Source: Phycisphaerales bacterium UBA2218 (lineage in GTDB: Bacteria; Planctomycetota; Phycisphaerae; Sedimentisphaerales; Anaerobacaceae). From it: a stretch of DNA of 31,169 nucleotides. The notes beneath the pieces are model-generated. The model made no database searches, was not told where the DNA came from, and worked only from the letters and a program-made list of their open reading frames with translations. A program made the position numbers and the translations under genes. Location of the stretch: contig DCUI01000097.1 of the NCBI GenBank assembly GCA_002327785.1, positions 1 through 31,169 of the forward strand. Reading direction: 5' to 3'. Positions 1 through 8,738 of this stretch are shown here, one piece after another (positions within the stretch are counted from its first letter, which is position 1; each line of letters begins with the position of its first letter).

Positions 1-1687
1 TGTTCAGACCGCCGGTGCAGCTTGCCAGGCTGGACTGGGTGTCCTCGGCCACGAGGGCATCGTCCCCATACAGCGCCCGGGTTATCCCGTCCCATACAAA
101 TGCAACGCGGTGCCAGTTGTCGTCGGTGATGACTGCCTCTGAAACCAGTGGCGGGATCGCCTTACGGCCGGCAGCTGGCGCCAACGCCGTCGTCAAGGTT
201 CCCTGCGCCGCATCGATTGCGAGCCAGTCGGCGCCGTCGACCTGCGAGATCAGCACCTGCCCCGGCGCGCCGCCCTGGACCCAGGCAAAGACGCTGAACG
301 GGCCGTCCGACGGGTCCAGGACAAACTCGGTCACAACGGAACACGCCCCGTCCAGTTCGAGAGCGCCACCTACGTGGCCGCCATCGGCCCGCCACAGGGG
401 AACGCCTGTCACGACACCATCGTTGCCCACAACGCTCTCAGCGGCGACTGTCCCTTCCGTCTCATCCAGTCCCCAGTGTGCGATCAGGGTCGGATCGACC
501 ACTTCCTGCCCCCAGTAGCTCATCAGGACCTGAAGATCCGCCTCATCGACGATCCCGTCGCCGAAGGGAATCGGTGCGATGTCAGCAACCGGATCAGGCT
601 GACCCCAGGACTCGATCAGCCGGAGGAGATCCTCGATAGTCACGACTCCATCACAGTTGAAATCGACTGTGGGTCGAAGGCGCAAGACAGCCACGCCACC
701 GGTCTGGGTCGCGATCCAGACGCCTCCTTCAGTATCAACGGAAAGGTAATTGAGCGCGTTGTCCGGCAACCCAGAATTGGATGTGTTGTACACGGTCCAT
801 CTCCGTCCATCGAACATCGCCAGGCCACGATCGTAGGTCCCAACCCACACGTTGTCGTAAGCGTCTATAGCAATAGGCCAGATACGATTGCTCGGCAACC
901 CGGAGTTGCCCATGTGGTAGATGGTCCAGTTGGTCCCGTCAAACCCGGCCAGACCACCGCCGTCTGTCCCAACCCATAGATTCCATTGAGAGTCAAAGGC
1001 GATGGACCAGATCGTGTTGTTCGGCAGGGGAGAGTTGGCTTGATTGTAGACAGTCCAGTTCGTCCCATCGAACCGTGCCAGACCGCCGCCCGAGGTCCCG
1101 ATCCATAGCCTGTCCTGGTCGTCGAAGGCAAGAGACCAGGGTATGTTATGGGGCAGCCCCGAGTTAGCCGTATTGTAGATGGTCCAGTTGGTCCCGTCGA
1201 ATTTCACCAGACCGCCTTCCCAACTGCCCACCCAGAGATTCCCCTGGGCATCGAAGACTGGCGTAGCGACCAGGTTCACCGGGAGACCGGAGTTGCTCGT
1301 AGTGTACACCGTCCAGATGGCACCATCGAACTTCGCCAAGCCTCCCTCCGTTCCACTCCATATGCTCCCCTCAGGATCGATGGCAAGACCCGTGTGATCG
1401 TTGTGAGGCAACGGCGAATTGGCTGTATTGTAGATCGCCCAGCCTTCTCCGTCGAACTTCGCCAAGCCACCGCCGGCCAGAGCGTACCATCTGCCCGTTC
1501 CGATCCACACGTTGTCCTGTGGATCAATGGCAAGTACTGTAGCGCCATTGTAGGGGAGTCCCGAGTTGCTCGTGTTGTATGCAGTCCATTCGGCAGTCTG
1601 TGCCCATGCCTGATCTGACAATGCAAACACCACAGCCGCAGATCCGAAAAGCAGAATCGACATTTTGAAATCGTAGGTTCGTTTCAC
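1..1687 (-). CDS. Secreted seven-bladed Reg_prop / dockerin-like / LamG protein (C-terminus cut by window edge)
   Basis: Predicted exported surface or extracellular binding protein; no enzymatic motif is seen. The start is taken as GTG at 1687, preceded by GAAAGAGAGG; it gives a signal peptide with a hydrophobic core (SILLFGSAAVVFAL) and an AWA cleavage site near residue 29. An in-frame ATG at 1663 lacks a ribosome binding site. Residues about 30-335 hold seven copies of a repeat with LPxN, a WIGT-like strand and GGLAKFDG, matching two-component-regulator propeller (Reg_prop) blades, so one complete seven-bladed propeller. Residues about 339-393 form two EF-hand-like loops (DFNCDGVVTIED; FGDGIVDEAD) as in dockerin-like modules, and about 395 onward is a LamG/concanavalin-like domain. 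Compared with the related genes at 8739 and 14336, about 29 C-terminal residues lie beyond the edge. It is the last visible gene of a minus-strand series behind a hairpin at 1827-1853. The ligand is unknown. Confidence 0.85.
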   Translation of the reverse strand, partial: MKRTYDFKMSILLFGSAAVVFALSDQAWAQTAEWTAYNTSNSGLPYNGATVLAIDPQDNVWIGTGRWYALAGGGLAKFDGEGWAIYNTANSPLPHNDHTGLAIDPEGSIWSGTEGGLAKFDGAIWTVYTTSNSGLPVNLVATPVFDAQGNLWVGSWEGGLVKFDGTNWTIYNTANSGLPHNIPWSLAFDDQDRLWIGTSGGGLARFDGTNWTVYNQANSPLPNNTIWSIAFDSQWNLWVGTDGGGLAGFDGTNWTIYHMGNSGLPSNRIWPIAIDAYDNVWVGTYDRGLAMFDGRRWTVYNTSNSGLPDNALNYLSVDTEGGVWIATQTGGVAVLRLRPTVDFNCDGVVTIEDLLRLIESWGQPDPVADIAPIPFGDGIVDEADLQVLMSYWGQEVVDPTLIAHWGLDETEGTVAAESVVGNDGVVTGVPLWRADGGHVGGALELDGACSVVTEFVLDPSDGPFSVFAWVQGGAPGQVLISQVDGADWLAIDAAQGTLTTALAPAAGRKAIPPLVSEAVITDDNWHRVAFVWDGITRALYGDDALVAEDTQSSLASCTGGLN

Positions 1688-1826
1688 GTTACGCCTCTCT
1701 TTCATTCGTCAGGGCAATCCTATGTTGCCTTGGCAGTGTCTTCTCGCGGCTGCAAATCCAAGAGTCGTGCCAGGGCGAGATCAACAGCCGCTCAATTCAT
1801 GGCTTGGTTCAACTCTTGAGAACGAA

Positions 1827-1853
1827 GGGGCTGTGAGTGACTGACACAGCCCC
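1827..1853 (-). terminator. Hairpin between two minus-strand genes
   Basis: Perfect 9-bp stem (GGGGCTGTG at 1827-1835, CACAGCCCC at 1845-1853) with a 9-nt loop, 40 nt downstream of the propeller gene that ends at 1893. On the minus strand it is followed by a moderately T-rich stretch (TTCGTTCTC), not a full U tract, so it may be a weak terminator or a 3-prime processing structure. Confidence 0.5.
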
Positions 1854-1892
1854 CGGAAAGACACGAGAATCTCGTTGTTCAATCCCTGGACA

Positions 1893-3434
1893 CTATTGTC
1901 CCGTCCCAGGCATCGGGGCCGGCCCGCAGGCCGGCATCACGTGCAAACGCTTGGCAGCGAAAGGAAACGGGAAACACACGTCTGGCATCTGGCCTTCATC
2001 CGGGAAACCATCGGCGTCGGCATCTTGTTCCGCCAAGTACAGGGCCGCAGTGCCATCCCCGACTAGGGTATCCGATCCCGTCATCTGCCACTGCGTATTG
2101 ACTATGATGATAAGCTTGGTCACAGCTTGAGGACCCTCTTTTGTGCTCACGCCGTATGTCAGGCTGGTCGATTTGAAGCTGTTGGGACCGGTCTTGACCG
2201 TCTGGGTCATGTAGATCTCATCGCCACTGTCAACCTCGGGAAACAAGCCGAAGTGCGTCGGGTTGACATTGACCTGCTTCACTGTGCCACCATAATAGAT
2301 CCCGAACGGATCCTGGGCATGGATGCTCTCGACCATACGCACGGTCCCTGTTGGCATCTCGGCAGCAACCACCCACGTTCCTGCGGGGGACCAATTCTGC
2401 CCTTCACGTTGTTGAATGCTTGTCATCACCAGTGCTGGGCCGGGCCAGGTCTGGTCCGGAATGAAGTCTTTGAACATGCCCAGGTTCGTGATGAAGAGAC
2501 TCTCGGCGTACGTTGCCTCCGTCCCAAATGCCAAACTCGCCGGGGTATCAAGGGGAACGGCCGGATGGATCGCGACCGTCTCTTGAGATCGATCCTCGGC
2601 ATTGATTCGCACGATCGCATTACGGCTGATCACGGCGACGTAGACATTGCCTTTTGCATCGAGGGTGAGGCCATCAACCATCACCGGGAAGGCTGCTGAG
2701 CCATGTAAGGGCGATTCGGGTACATCCTCAATCTTCTTCCATACAGCCGGCTGGCCCGGATTGCCGTCCACCTGTACGGGCACCTGCACAACCAGGGCCT
2801 TGTCCGTATTGGCTATGTAGAGGTCGCCGTGATAGAAGCCGATACCGTTAGCCCCGACTGGAAATGGGAAGAAAGCCGGAGGCAGCCCAGTGAGGAGGTC
2901 ATCCCGAAGCCATAACTCTGCGGTTCCGCCTTCCGCAATGCGCCAAATTCCGCCCGGGCCGAATGCGCCGGTGGCGATATCGCCAGAGAAGGTCTCGGTA
3001 ATATACAGATTCTCCTGCTGGTCAAAGGCTAGTGCATTAGGGAAAGCAATCTGCTCCGTTCCCGGCAGCAAGGTGATCTGGCCGTCGGGAGCAATCCGAT
3101 ACACACCCGCGGTGGTCATAGCCCTACACACGTACACATTCCCTGCGGAATCGACCGCCAGACCGCCTGCCCCACCTCCGGGTTCGCCCAAATCGGCGAG
3201 CAAGGTCGTTTCACCGGAGGGGGAAACCTTCCAGACCTGGTCACTGGAGGCTCGGACACTGACATAGACATGTCCATCCGAACCGAAGGCTACCCCCTCC
3301 GGCTGGCCATCGAAATTGACCGAGCTTGGAAACGTGCTGCCGTTGAGTTGCGCTCCGGTCGGCGGGTTCAGGGTGAGGGCAAGGAGAGCCACAACGCCAA
3401 GGGTGCTCAGACTTCTGGGGCTTTTTGTCTTCAT
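1893..3434 (-). CDS. Secreted SMP-30/NHL-like beta-propeller protein
   Basis: Predicted exported protein of 513 residues. The ATG at 3434 follows GGAAAGGAAC and begins a signal peptide with core LGVVALLALTL, cleaved near residue 28 before QLNGS. The body has recurring strands of the form PEGVAFGSDGHVYVS, GLAVDSAGNVYVC, NALAFDQQENLYIT and GLTLDAKGNVYVA, which is the six-bladed SMP-30/gluconolactonase/NHL pattern; enzymes and pure binding proteins share this fold, and no specific active site is assigned. The C-terminal third (about residues 340-513) is non-repetitive and unrecognised; it ends with a cysteine-containing tail. It starts 50 nt after the stop of the kinase gene at 3485 with no hairpin between them, so the two are probably co-transcribed and the protein may be an exported partner or target of that signalling module. 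Confidence 0.75.
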   Translation of the reverse strand: MKTKSPRSLSTLGVVALLALTLNPPTGAQLNGSTFPSSVNFDGQPEGVAFGSDGHVYVSVRASSDQVWKVSPSGETTLLADLGEPGGGAGGLAVDSAGNVYVCRAMTTAGVYRIAPDGQITLLPGTEQIAFPNALAFDQQENLYITETFSGDIATGAFGPGGIWRIAEGGTAELWLRDDLLTGLPPAFFPFPVGANGIGFYHGDLYIANTDKALVVQVPVQVDGNPGQPAVWKKIEDVPESPLHGSAAFPVMVDGLTLDAKGNVYVAVISRNAIVRINAEDRSQETVAIHPAVPLDTPASLAFGTEATYAESLFITNLGMFKDFIPDQTWPGPALVMTSIQQREGQNWSPAGTWVVAAEMPTGTVRMVESIHAQDPFGIYYGGTVKQVNVNPTHFGLFPEVDSGDEIYMTQTVKTGPNSFKSTSLTYGVSTKEGPQAVTKLIIIVNTQWQMTGSDTLVGDGTAALYLAEQDADADGFPDEGQMPDVCFPFPFAAKRLHVMPACGPAPMPGTGQ

Positions 3435-3484
3435 GATCCGTTCCTTTCCGTTCTCGTATCTTCATAGGTCTCATGTATCCGGGA

Positions 3485-6400
3485 TTACTCAATCGTCATG
3501 GCCAGAAGAAAGGGCGCAGACTGCGTCATCCCAGAAACGAAGTCGACGCAAACCACCTCCGCTTCCGGACGCGGATTGGGATACGTCGTCGTGAAGAGCC
3601 GGACGGTATCCGTTTGCGACGAGGCTGAGCGACGCCGGGCACTCCATGCCACTTTGCTGCCTTCCCCCGTCGGCCTTGGATCGCGGCTGAACCACCAGTC
3701 ACGCACATCGTCGCCATACAGGATCTCCATCTGCTGCTTGTGACCATCGGCATAGAACAGTTCATAGACGCCTACAGTAGCGCCATCCCGCTCCGGGCGC
3801 GCCGTACTGTGGAGAACGTGAATTCGACTAAAGCGGTGGCCAACTGGGACTCGTACGCGATCAGGAAAGCGGGACCAGTCCGGATGGGAACTTCGCAGTT
3901 GGATCACGCCACGAGCGTCGAAGAGAAGCTCATCGCAAGCGTAGAGGCCGCCTGGAAAAGCCAACAAGTCCTGGCCGAGGGCTTCCAGACCATCTACCGG
4001 CTGCCACGCCTCATTGAACGCGGCGTTATAGACGCCGGACAGATCTGTCTGATTGGGCCCCGCGCTGGAATCCCGTTCGGCAATCGGACGCAGTGGATGA
4101 ATTCGGGCCGTCTCCGAAGCCGCATTGGCGTATTCCCCAACGGTCCTTTCCTCCATCCGATATTCTCTCCCTGCTTTGATCGCGGACATCTGGGCACTGC
4201 CAGCAAGATGTCGGGACCAGTACTGGACCTTGTACCGCTCCATGCGTTCTTCGAGCGTGGAAGCAGCATCGCCTGGGTAATCCGTGACTCGCCAGGCAAA
4301 CGCGGCGTACATGCGGGCCGTGTGATCGACGCTTCCGGTAATCAGACGCATACCGTCCGGGCTGAACGCTACGGTTCGCACGACATTGTCGTGGGCTCTG
4401 AATCGCAACAGGTTCTGACCCGTGGCGACATCCCAGAGATTGACATTGAAGTCCCTTCCGTAAGATTGTTGGATTTGTATTCCGCCGCCGGCCGTGGCCA
4501 GACGCCGACCGTCCGGACTAAAGGCGAGCGAACTGACCCCGTCGCGGTGGCCCTGCAACGGATGGAGCATGGCTGTTCCTGTGGCGGCATCCCACAGGCG
4601 AACCGTACCATCTTGCCCGCCGGTGGCGATCAGCCTGCCGTCCGGGCTCCAGGCCACCTGCAGGACCCAGTCCGCGTTTGGACGAACGACGCTCGGCCAA
4701 GAACCCGAGGAATCCCAGTCCCAAGCAGAGTGCAAGGTCTGATTCGCCTGTCCGCGGAGTGAGAGCATAGAGCGGCCTGTCTCAACTTCCCAGATTCTGG
4801 CGGTGCCATCGGTGTGGGCCGTTGCCAGCCGCATTCCGTCAGGACTGAAACCCACCGCAAGTACCCACCCACTATGGTCCTCGAGAGTCCGCGTCATGCG
4901 GCCGGATTGCGCGTCCCAGATCCGCGCAGTATTATCCTTGCTACCCGTGGCAATCCAGCGACCCGTCGGATCGTAGGCAACGCAAGTGACCGTATTCGCG
5001 TGCCCCGAAAGTGTTAGGATCGGTTCGGCGGTGTGGACGGGTGAACCTGGATCCCCTTCTCCCTGCTGGACAATATCCCAGACCTTGGCCGTGGAGTCCG
5101 CTGCGACCGTCGCCAAACGGTCACCGTCCGCACTAAACGCCAGTGATACCACCGGAAAACTGACCTGAATTATCCGCAGGAGGCACCCGCTTTCAAGGTC
5201 CCACAGCTTGGCAGTCCCGTCCAGACTGCCTGTGGCCAACCATTGACCATCCGGACTGACGGCGACGGTCCAGACCGCCTGCTCATGGCCTACCAGGGCA
5301 ACAAAATCGGGAACCGGTGGCACAGCCCACACTTTGGCTGTCCCATCGAAGCTGGTTGTCACGATCTTGGTCCCATCGGGACTGAACGTCACGCCTCGGA
5401 CCATTCGGGAATGGCCTCGGCACACCTGTGCTCCTTTGCCGGTTTCCACATCGACTATGTAAACGCTGCCATCGATCTCGGAGGTACCGCCGCCAATCGC
5501 GCACAGGCGACTGTCAGGACTGAACGCAACCGACCAGAAGCCGCTCCGATCCGGCCCCGTGAAGAAGGGACGGAGTTCGCTGATGGTTCGCAAATCGCCA
5601 AGGCGCACGGTCCCGTCCCAACTCGCTGTTGCTAGGTGTCTTCCGTCAGGACTGAACGCGACGCATGTGACTGAATCTGAGTGCCCTGTCAAGGTCTGCG
5701 ACTCGCCGGTCTCCAGATTCAGAATTCGCACTGTCGTGTCCGCGCTGCTGACAAAAGGGTCCCCGCTTCCGCCGGCGTAAGCCAGACTATGACCGTCGGG
5801 ACTGAACGCGGCACACATCACCGAGGCGCCGTAGTGGCCGACAATTCCAAGCGGTCTACCATCTTTGGCATCCCACAGCCGTACGGTCTTGTCGCGACTC
5901 GCGGTCGCGATGGTCTCGCCATTGGGACTGAACCCAGCACTGTAGACCCAATCCGAATGGCCCAGGAGCGTGAAGAGCATTTGCCCGCTCGCCACGTCCC
6001 AAACCTTGGCCGTGCCGTCCAGGTTTGGCGTCACCAAGCGGCGGCCGTCCGGGCTGAAGTCCAGAAGCAAAACGAAGCTCCTCCCTGCGTCCAGCCTGGC
6101 CATCTCGCGTCCCGTGGCCATGTCCCATAGCCAAGCCGCTCCGTCGAGACAGCCGGTCGCCAACAATCGTCCGTCCGGACTGAAGTCCACGCCAGTCAGC
6201 CCGAGCCCACTGCCGTGCAGGGTCATCAAGTCACGATGACAAGAACGCTGTAGCCACCCCCACTCCCAGCCTCGCAGGCCCGATAGAGTCGGCTGGGCAA
6301 GCACCTGTTTCGCGCGATCGAACCGATCCTCCTCGATCAGATTCTGGGCCAGGGCAATATTGGCGGAGTAGTGTTGTTGTTCTGCAGCGATCTTCGCTTC

Positions 6401-7759
6401 TTGAGCCAGCAGCCGCTGAGCAGCCTCGTCCACGCGGGCCTTCTCCGCCTTCCTTTCCGCCCGGATCGCACGAACAGCCTGCCAAGTGCTGACTGAGATC
6501 CCGGACATCAAAGCCACAAACGCCACGATTGCAGCCGTCACCATGATCCTGTTTCGCCGCATGAACTTTTTGAATCGGTAGAGAGTGCTCTGCGGACATG
6601 CCGCCACCGGCTCCTGTCGAAGATAGTGCTCCACATCGACGGCCAACCCATTAGCGGTTTCGTATCGGCGGACCCGATCTTTCTCAAGACACCGCATCAC
6701 AATCCAATCAAGATCACCCCGAACAGTGCGTTTGAGCAGATCCGGACTGGAGTCGCGATGCTTGGCGATGTCAGTCAGTGCTTCGCCGAGGGTACCGAGT
6801 TTCGTGGATGGCTTGACAGGCTCCTGTTCCCGGATGACCCGCTGCATTCCGATATAGCCGGCCTTGTGAAGCTCCTCCTCACTGAAGGGCGTGGTCCCGG
6901 TGAGCAGCTCGTAGAGCAAGACACCCAGCGAGTAGACATCCGAACGAGTATCGATGTCGAGATCGCTGAGCTCGGCCTGCTCCGGGCTCATGTAGGCCGG
7001 CGTGCCGATGATATGAGCGTAGCGGGTGAAGAGCGTCTTCTCGGTCAGTCGCTGGTTGGTCGCTTTGGCGATGCCAAAGTCGATCACCTTCGGGACCGGC
7101 TTGTCGTCATGCATCGTGACCATCACGTTCGAGGGCTTGAGATCCCGATGGATGATCCCCTTTTGGTGTGCATGCTGGACCGCCCGGCAAACGTGGACGA
7201 AGAGTTCCAGGCGCTGGCGTGTATCCAGCCGGTTCTGGTCGCAGTACTCGGTGAGGGTCACGCCGCGGACCAATTCCATCACGAAATACGGCCGGCCGGC
7301 TTCAGTAGCTCCGGCATCGAAGACCTTCGCAATATTCGGATGGTCCAATAGGGCCAGCGCCTGCCGCTCGGCCTCGAACCGGGCAATGACTTGCCGGGTG
7401 TCCATCCCCAGCTTGATGATTTTGAGCGCCACCTTGCGGTGAACGGGCTCCTGTTGCTCGGCCATATAGACGACTGCCATGCCCCCCTCGCCGATCTTCT
7501 CCAGCAGTTTGTACCGGCCGATTACGGTGCCAGGGGTTTCCTGGAGGGGTGATGTGTCCAGGGTGGCATCCATGTCAACAAGGGGCCCATCGAGGAAGTC
7601 CCCGGCATCATCGTGAGCCCGCAGCAGGGCTTCGACGCGGGAGAGAAGGCGGGCATCGCCCCGGCACGCCTCCTCCAGGTACACGGCTCTCTCGCCAGCT
7701 TCTTTACGCTTGAGAGCCGCCCTGAAGATCTCTTCTTCCTTTTCATACTCAGCAAGCAT
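3485..7759 (-). CDS. Membrane Ser/Thr protein kinase with 14 WD40 repeats (kinase 1)
   Basis: Hanks-type kinase, 1424 residues from the ATG at 7759 (AGGAG 8 nt upstream); a GTG at 7849 in frame adds 30 residues but has poor spacing to its GGAGGA. Residues 1-60 are the short helical lead usual in planctomycete kinases. Catalytic domain about 83-380: glycine loop GEGGMAVVY, lysine in VALKIIK (113), HRDLKPSN (204-211), DFG (227-229), GTPAYMSPE. The third glycine of the loop is alanine. A transmembrane helix spans about 405-422, followed by a charged coiled coil to about 465. Fourteen WD40 repeats follow (FSPDG...LATGS.DGTARLWD), enough for two seven-bladed propellers and predicted extracytoplasmic. 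Residues about 1223-1424 are a distinct C-terminal domain containing WWFSRDPRP and ending FVSG..QSAPFLLAMTIE. It lies 213 nt behind ECF sigma factor 1, the probable substrate or partner. Confidence 0.93.
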   Translation of the reverse strand: MLAEYEKEEEIFRAALKRKEAGERAVYLEEACRGDARLLSRVEALLRAHDDAGDFLDGPLVDMDATLDTSPLQETPGTVIGRYKLLEKIGEGGMAVVYMAEQQEPVHRKVALKIIKLGMDTRQVIARFEAERQALALLDHPNIAKVFDAGATEAGRPYFVMELVRGVTLTEYCDQNRLDTRQRLELFVHVCRAVQHAHQKGIIHRDLKPSNVMVTMHDDKPVPKVIDFGIAKATNQRLTEKTLFTRYAHIIGTPAYMSPEQAELSDLDIDTRSDVYSLGVLLYELLTGTTPFSEEELHKAGYIGMQRVIREQEPVKPSTKLGTLGEALTDIAKHRDSSPDLLKRTVRGDLDWIVMRCLEKDRVRRYETANGLAVDVEHYLRQEPVAACPQSTLYRFKKFMRRNRIMVTAAIVAFVALMSGISVSTWQAVRAIRAERKAEKARVDEAAQRLLAQEAKIAAEQQHYSANIALAQNLIEEDRFDRAKQVLAQPTLSGLRGWEWGWLQRSCHRDLMTLHGSGLGLTGVDFSPDGRLLATGCLDGAAWLWDMATGREMARLDAGRSFVLLLDFSPDGRRLVTPNLDGTAKVWDVASGQMLFTLLGHSDWVYSAGFSPNGETIATASRDKTVRLWDAKDGRPLGIVGHYGASVMCAAFSPDGHSLAYAGGSGDPFVSSADTTVRILNLETGESQTLTGHSDSVTCVAFSPDGRHLATASWDGTVRLGDLRTISELRPFFTGPDRSGFWSVAFSPDSRLCAIGGGTSEIDGSVYIVDVETGKGAQVCRGHSRMVRGVTFSPDGTKIVTTSFDGTAKVWAVPPVPDFVALVGHEQAVWTVAVSPDGQWLATGSLDGTAKLWDLESGCLLRIIQVSFPVVSLAFSADGDRLATVAADSTAKVWDIVQQGEGDPGSPVHTAEPILTLSGHANTVTCVAYDPTGRWIATGSKDNTARIWDAQSGRMTRTLEDHSGWVLAVGFSPDGMRLATAHTDGTARIWEVETGRSMLSLRGQANQTLHSAWDWDSSGSWPSVVRPNADWVLQVAWSPDGRLIATGGQDGTVRLWDAATGTAMLHPLQGHRDGVSSLAFSPDGRRLATAGGGIQIQQSYGRDFNVNLWDVATGQNLLRFRAHDNVVRTVAFSPDGMRLITGSVDHTARMYAAFAWRVTDYPGDAASTLEERMERYKVQYWSRHLAGSAQMSAIKAGREYRMEERTVGEYANAASETARIHPLRPIAERDSSAGPNQTDLSGVYNAAFNEAWQPVDGLEALGQDLLAFPGGLYACDELLFDARGVIQLRSSHPDWSRFPDRVRVPVGHRFSRIHVLHSTARPERDGATVGVYELFYADGHKQQMEILYGDDVRDWWFSRDPRPTGEGSKVAWSARRRSASSQTDTVRLFTTTYPNPRPEAEVVCVDFVSGMTQSAPFLLAMTIE

Positions 7760-7819
7760 ACACAGCACTCCTGGCACCTTTCTGCCTCTTAGTGCGCCAT
7801 CCAGGCATCCGACACCCGG

Positions 7820-7896
7820 AAAAAAATCGGGAATTTCGCAAAAAAACACATCCTCCGACCGCGCGAATACCCCTTCCGCCCATCCTGCGAAGGGGT
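7820..7896 (-). promoter_or_regulatory. Hairpin and two spaced A/T tracts in the sigma-kinase intergenic region
   Basis: Between sigma factor 1 and kinase 1 there is a perfect 8-bp inverted repeat (ACCCCTTC at 7869-7876, GAAGGGGT at 7889-7896, 12-nt loop). It is followed on the minus strand by two runs of seven T (7840-7846 and 7820-7826) whose starts are 20 nt apart, about two helical turns, in otherwise GC-rich DNA. This could be an attenuator, a bent segment or a promoter-upstream element for the kinase. No convincing -35/-10 pair was found beside it, so the function is open. Confidence 0.35.
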
Positions 7897-7972
7897 TATC
7901 ACGTCCCGGTTGATAGGGCCCCTTATAGCCGAAGTGCCCTGAGAGGCCCGATGGACACCCCTCGCCAGCATC

Positions 7973-8551
7973 CTACTTGCGATCGGACTGCGTCCCTTTG
8001 GTGAGTTCCAGACGCAGCCAGGCGCGAGCATAGGCCCAATGTTCGTCCGCCGTGGAGGAGGAAATGCCCAGGGCTTTCGCAGCTTGTTCTCCGGTCAGGC
8101 CGGCGAAACAGCGAAGTTTCACCAGACTCGCTTTGGTCTCGTCCTGTCGTGCCAGTCGGCTGAGAGCCTCATCCAAATCCAATAGCTCGTCAGGCGAGAT
8201 TCTTGTCTCCAGCGACAGAGCGGCATCATCAAGAAGGACTCGTTGGCGATCCCCACCCCGCTTAAGTCTATTCTTGCGCCGGGCGTTCTCCACCAGAATT
8301 CGCCGCATCGCCTCCGCCGCGGCGGCGAAGAAGTGACCCCGACTGTTCCAGCTCTGGGATTCGTCTCCCACCAAACGGATATACGCTTCATGCACCAGTG
8401 CCGTCGCTTGAAGCGTCTGGCCAGGCGGCTCATGAGAGAGCTTCTGCGCTGCGAGAAGCCGCAGCTCCTCATAGACCAGGGGCAACAACTCGTCCGTAGC
8501 CTTCGCCTCCCCCCGTTCGATAGCGTTCAGAATGCGCGTGACGTCGCTCAT
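7973..8551 (-). CDS. ECF-type RNA polymerase sigma factor 1
   Basis: 192-residue sigma-70 family factor of the ECF type common in planctomycetes (Pfam Sigma70_ECF). It directs RNA polymerase to its target promoters. Region 2 covers about residues 20-95, with LPLVYEELRLLAAQKL, then LVHEAYIRLVG and GHFFAAAAEAMRRILVENARR; region 4 with its helix-turn-helix is about 125-180 (LRCFAGLTGEQAAKALGIS then HWAYARAWLRLEL). The ATG at 8551 has AGGG 7 nt upstream. No anti-sigma gene lies nearby; instead the next gene downstream is a transmembrane Ser/Thr kinase, the arrangement known for kinase-activated ECF factors such as Vibrio EcfP with PknT. That regulation is inferred here, not shown. A sigma-70-like promoter precedes it at 8588-8616. 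Confidence 0.93.
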   Translation of the reverse strand: MSDVTRILNAIERGEAKATDELLPLVYEELRLLAAQKLSHEPPGQTLQATALVHEAYIRLVGDESQSWNSRGHFFAAAAEAMRRILVENARRKNRLKRGGDRQRVLLDDAALSLETRISPDELLDLDEALSRLARQDETKASLVKLRCFAGLTGEQAAKALGISSSTADEHWAYARAWLRLELTKGTQSDRK

Positions 8552-8587
8552 ACCGGTTCCCTGCCGTTCCAGGTCCCAGATAGCCTT

Positions 8588-8616
8588 ATTCTGTCACAAA
8601 TGGGGGAAGATTTCAA
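8588..8616 (-). promoter_or_regulatory. Predicted sigma-70-like promoter of sigma factor 1
   Basis: On the minus strand TTGAAA (8611-8616) is separated by 17 nt from CAGAAT (8588-8593), 36 nt before the sigma start codon. The matches are 5 of 6 and 4 of 6 to the consensus. It lies after a hairpin that may end the upstream gene, so the sigma-kinase unit may have its own promoter. Confidence 0.45.
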
Positions 8617-8675
8617 GCGTGCGAGAATTGTGAAGAAGAGCTCGTTCCCATACCACAGAATCGAAGGAGCAGAAT

Positions 8676-8703
8676 GGGCCAGCGTTCCGTTTTCCGCCGG
8701 CCC
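8676..8703 (-). terminator. Hairpin downstream of the PD40/LamG gene
   Basis: A 9-bp stem with one G-U wobble (8676-8684 with 8695-8703, 10-nt loop) begins 35 nt after the stop at 8739 on the minus strand. There is no clear U tract (ATTCTGCTCC follows), so terminator activity is plausible but not certain. Confidence 0.4.
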
Positions 8704-8738
8704 GTTCCAAAGTGTGTGTGCCACGTGGGCAAGAAGTC

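Noticed and set aside
1757..1773. TGGCACGACTCTTGG as a sigma-54 promoter before the gene at 1687
   Set aside because: The -12 element has GG where GC is required, the copy upstream of 10418 has the wrong spacing, and no sigma-54 activator is in the window.
3740..4762. 340-codon plus-strand frame opposite kinase 1
   Set aside because: Antisense to WD40 repeats and to the C-terminal domain; no domain is seen.
4300..6250. Periodic similarity that could be taken for a DNA tandem repeat
   Set aside because: It is the coding sequence of WD40 repeats; the period varies and identity is at protein level.
7760..7849. Upstream GTG (7849) as the start of kinase 1
   Set aside because: Ribosome binding site too close to the codon; the ATG at 7759 has good spacing and the typical N-terminus of the family.
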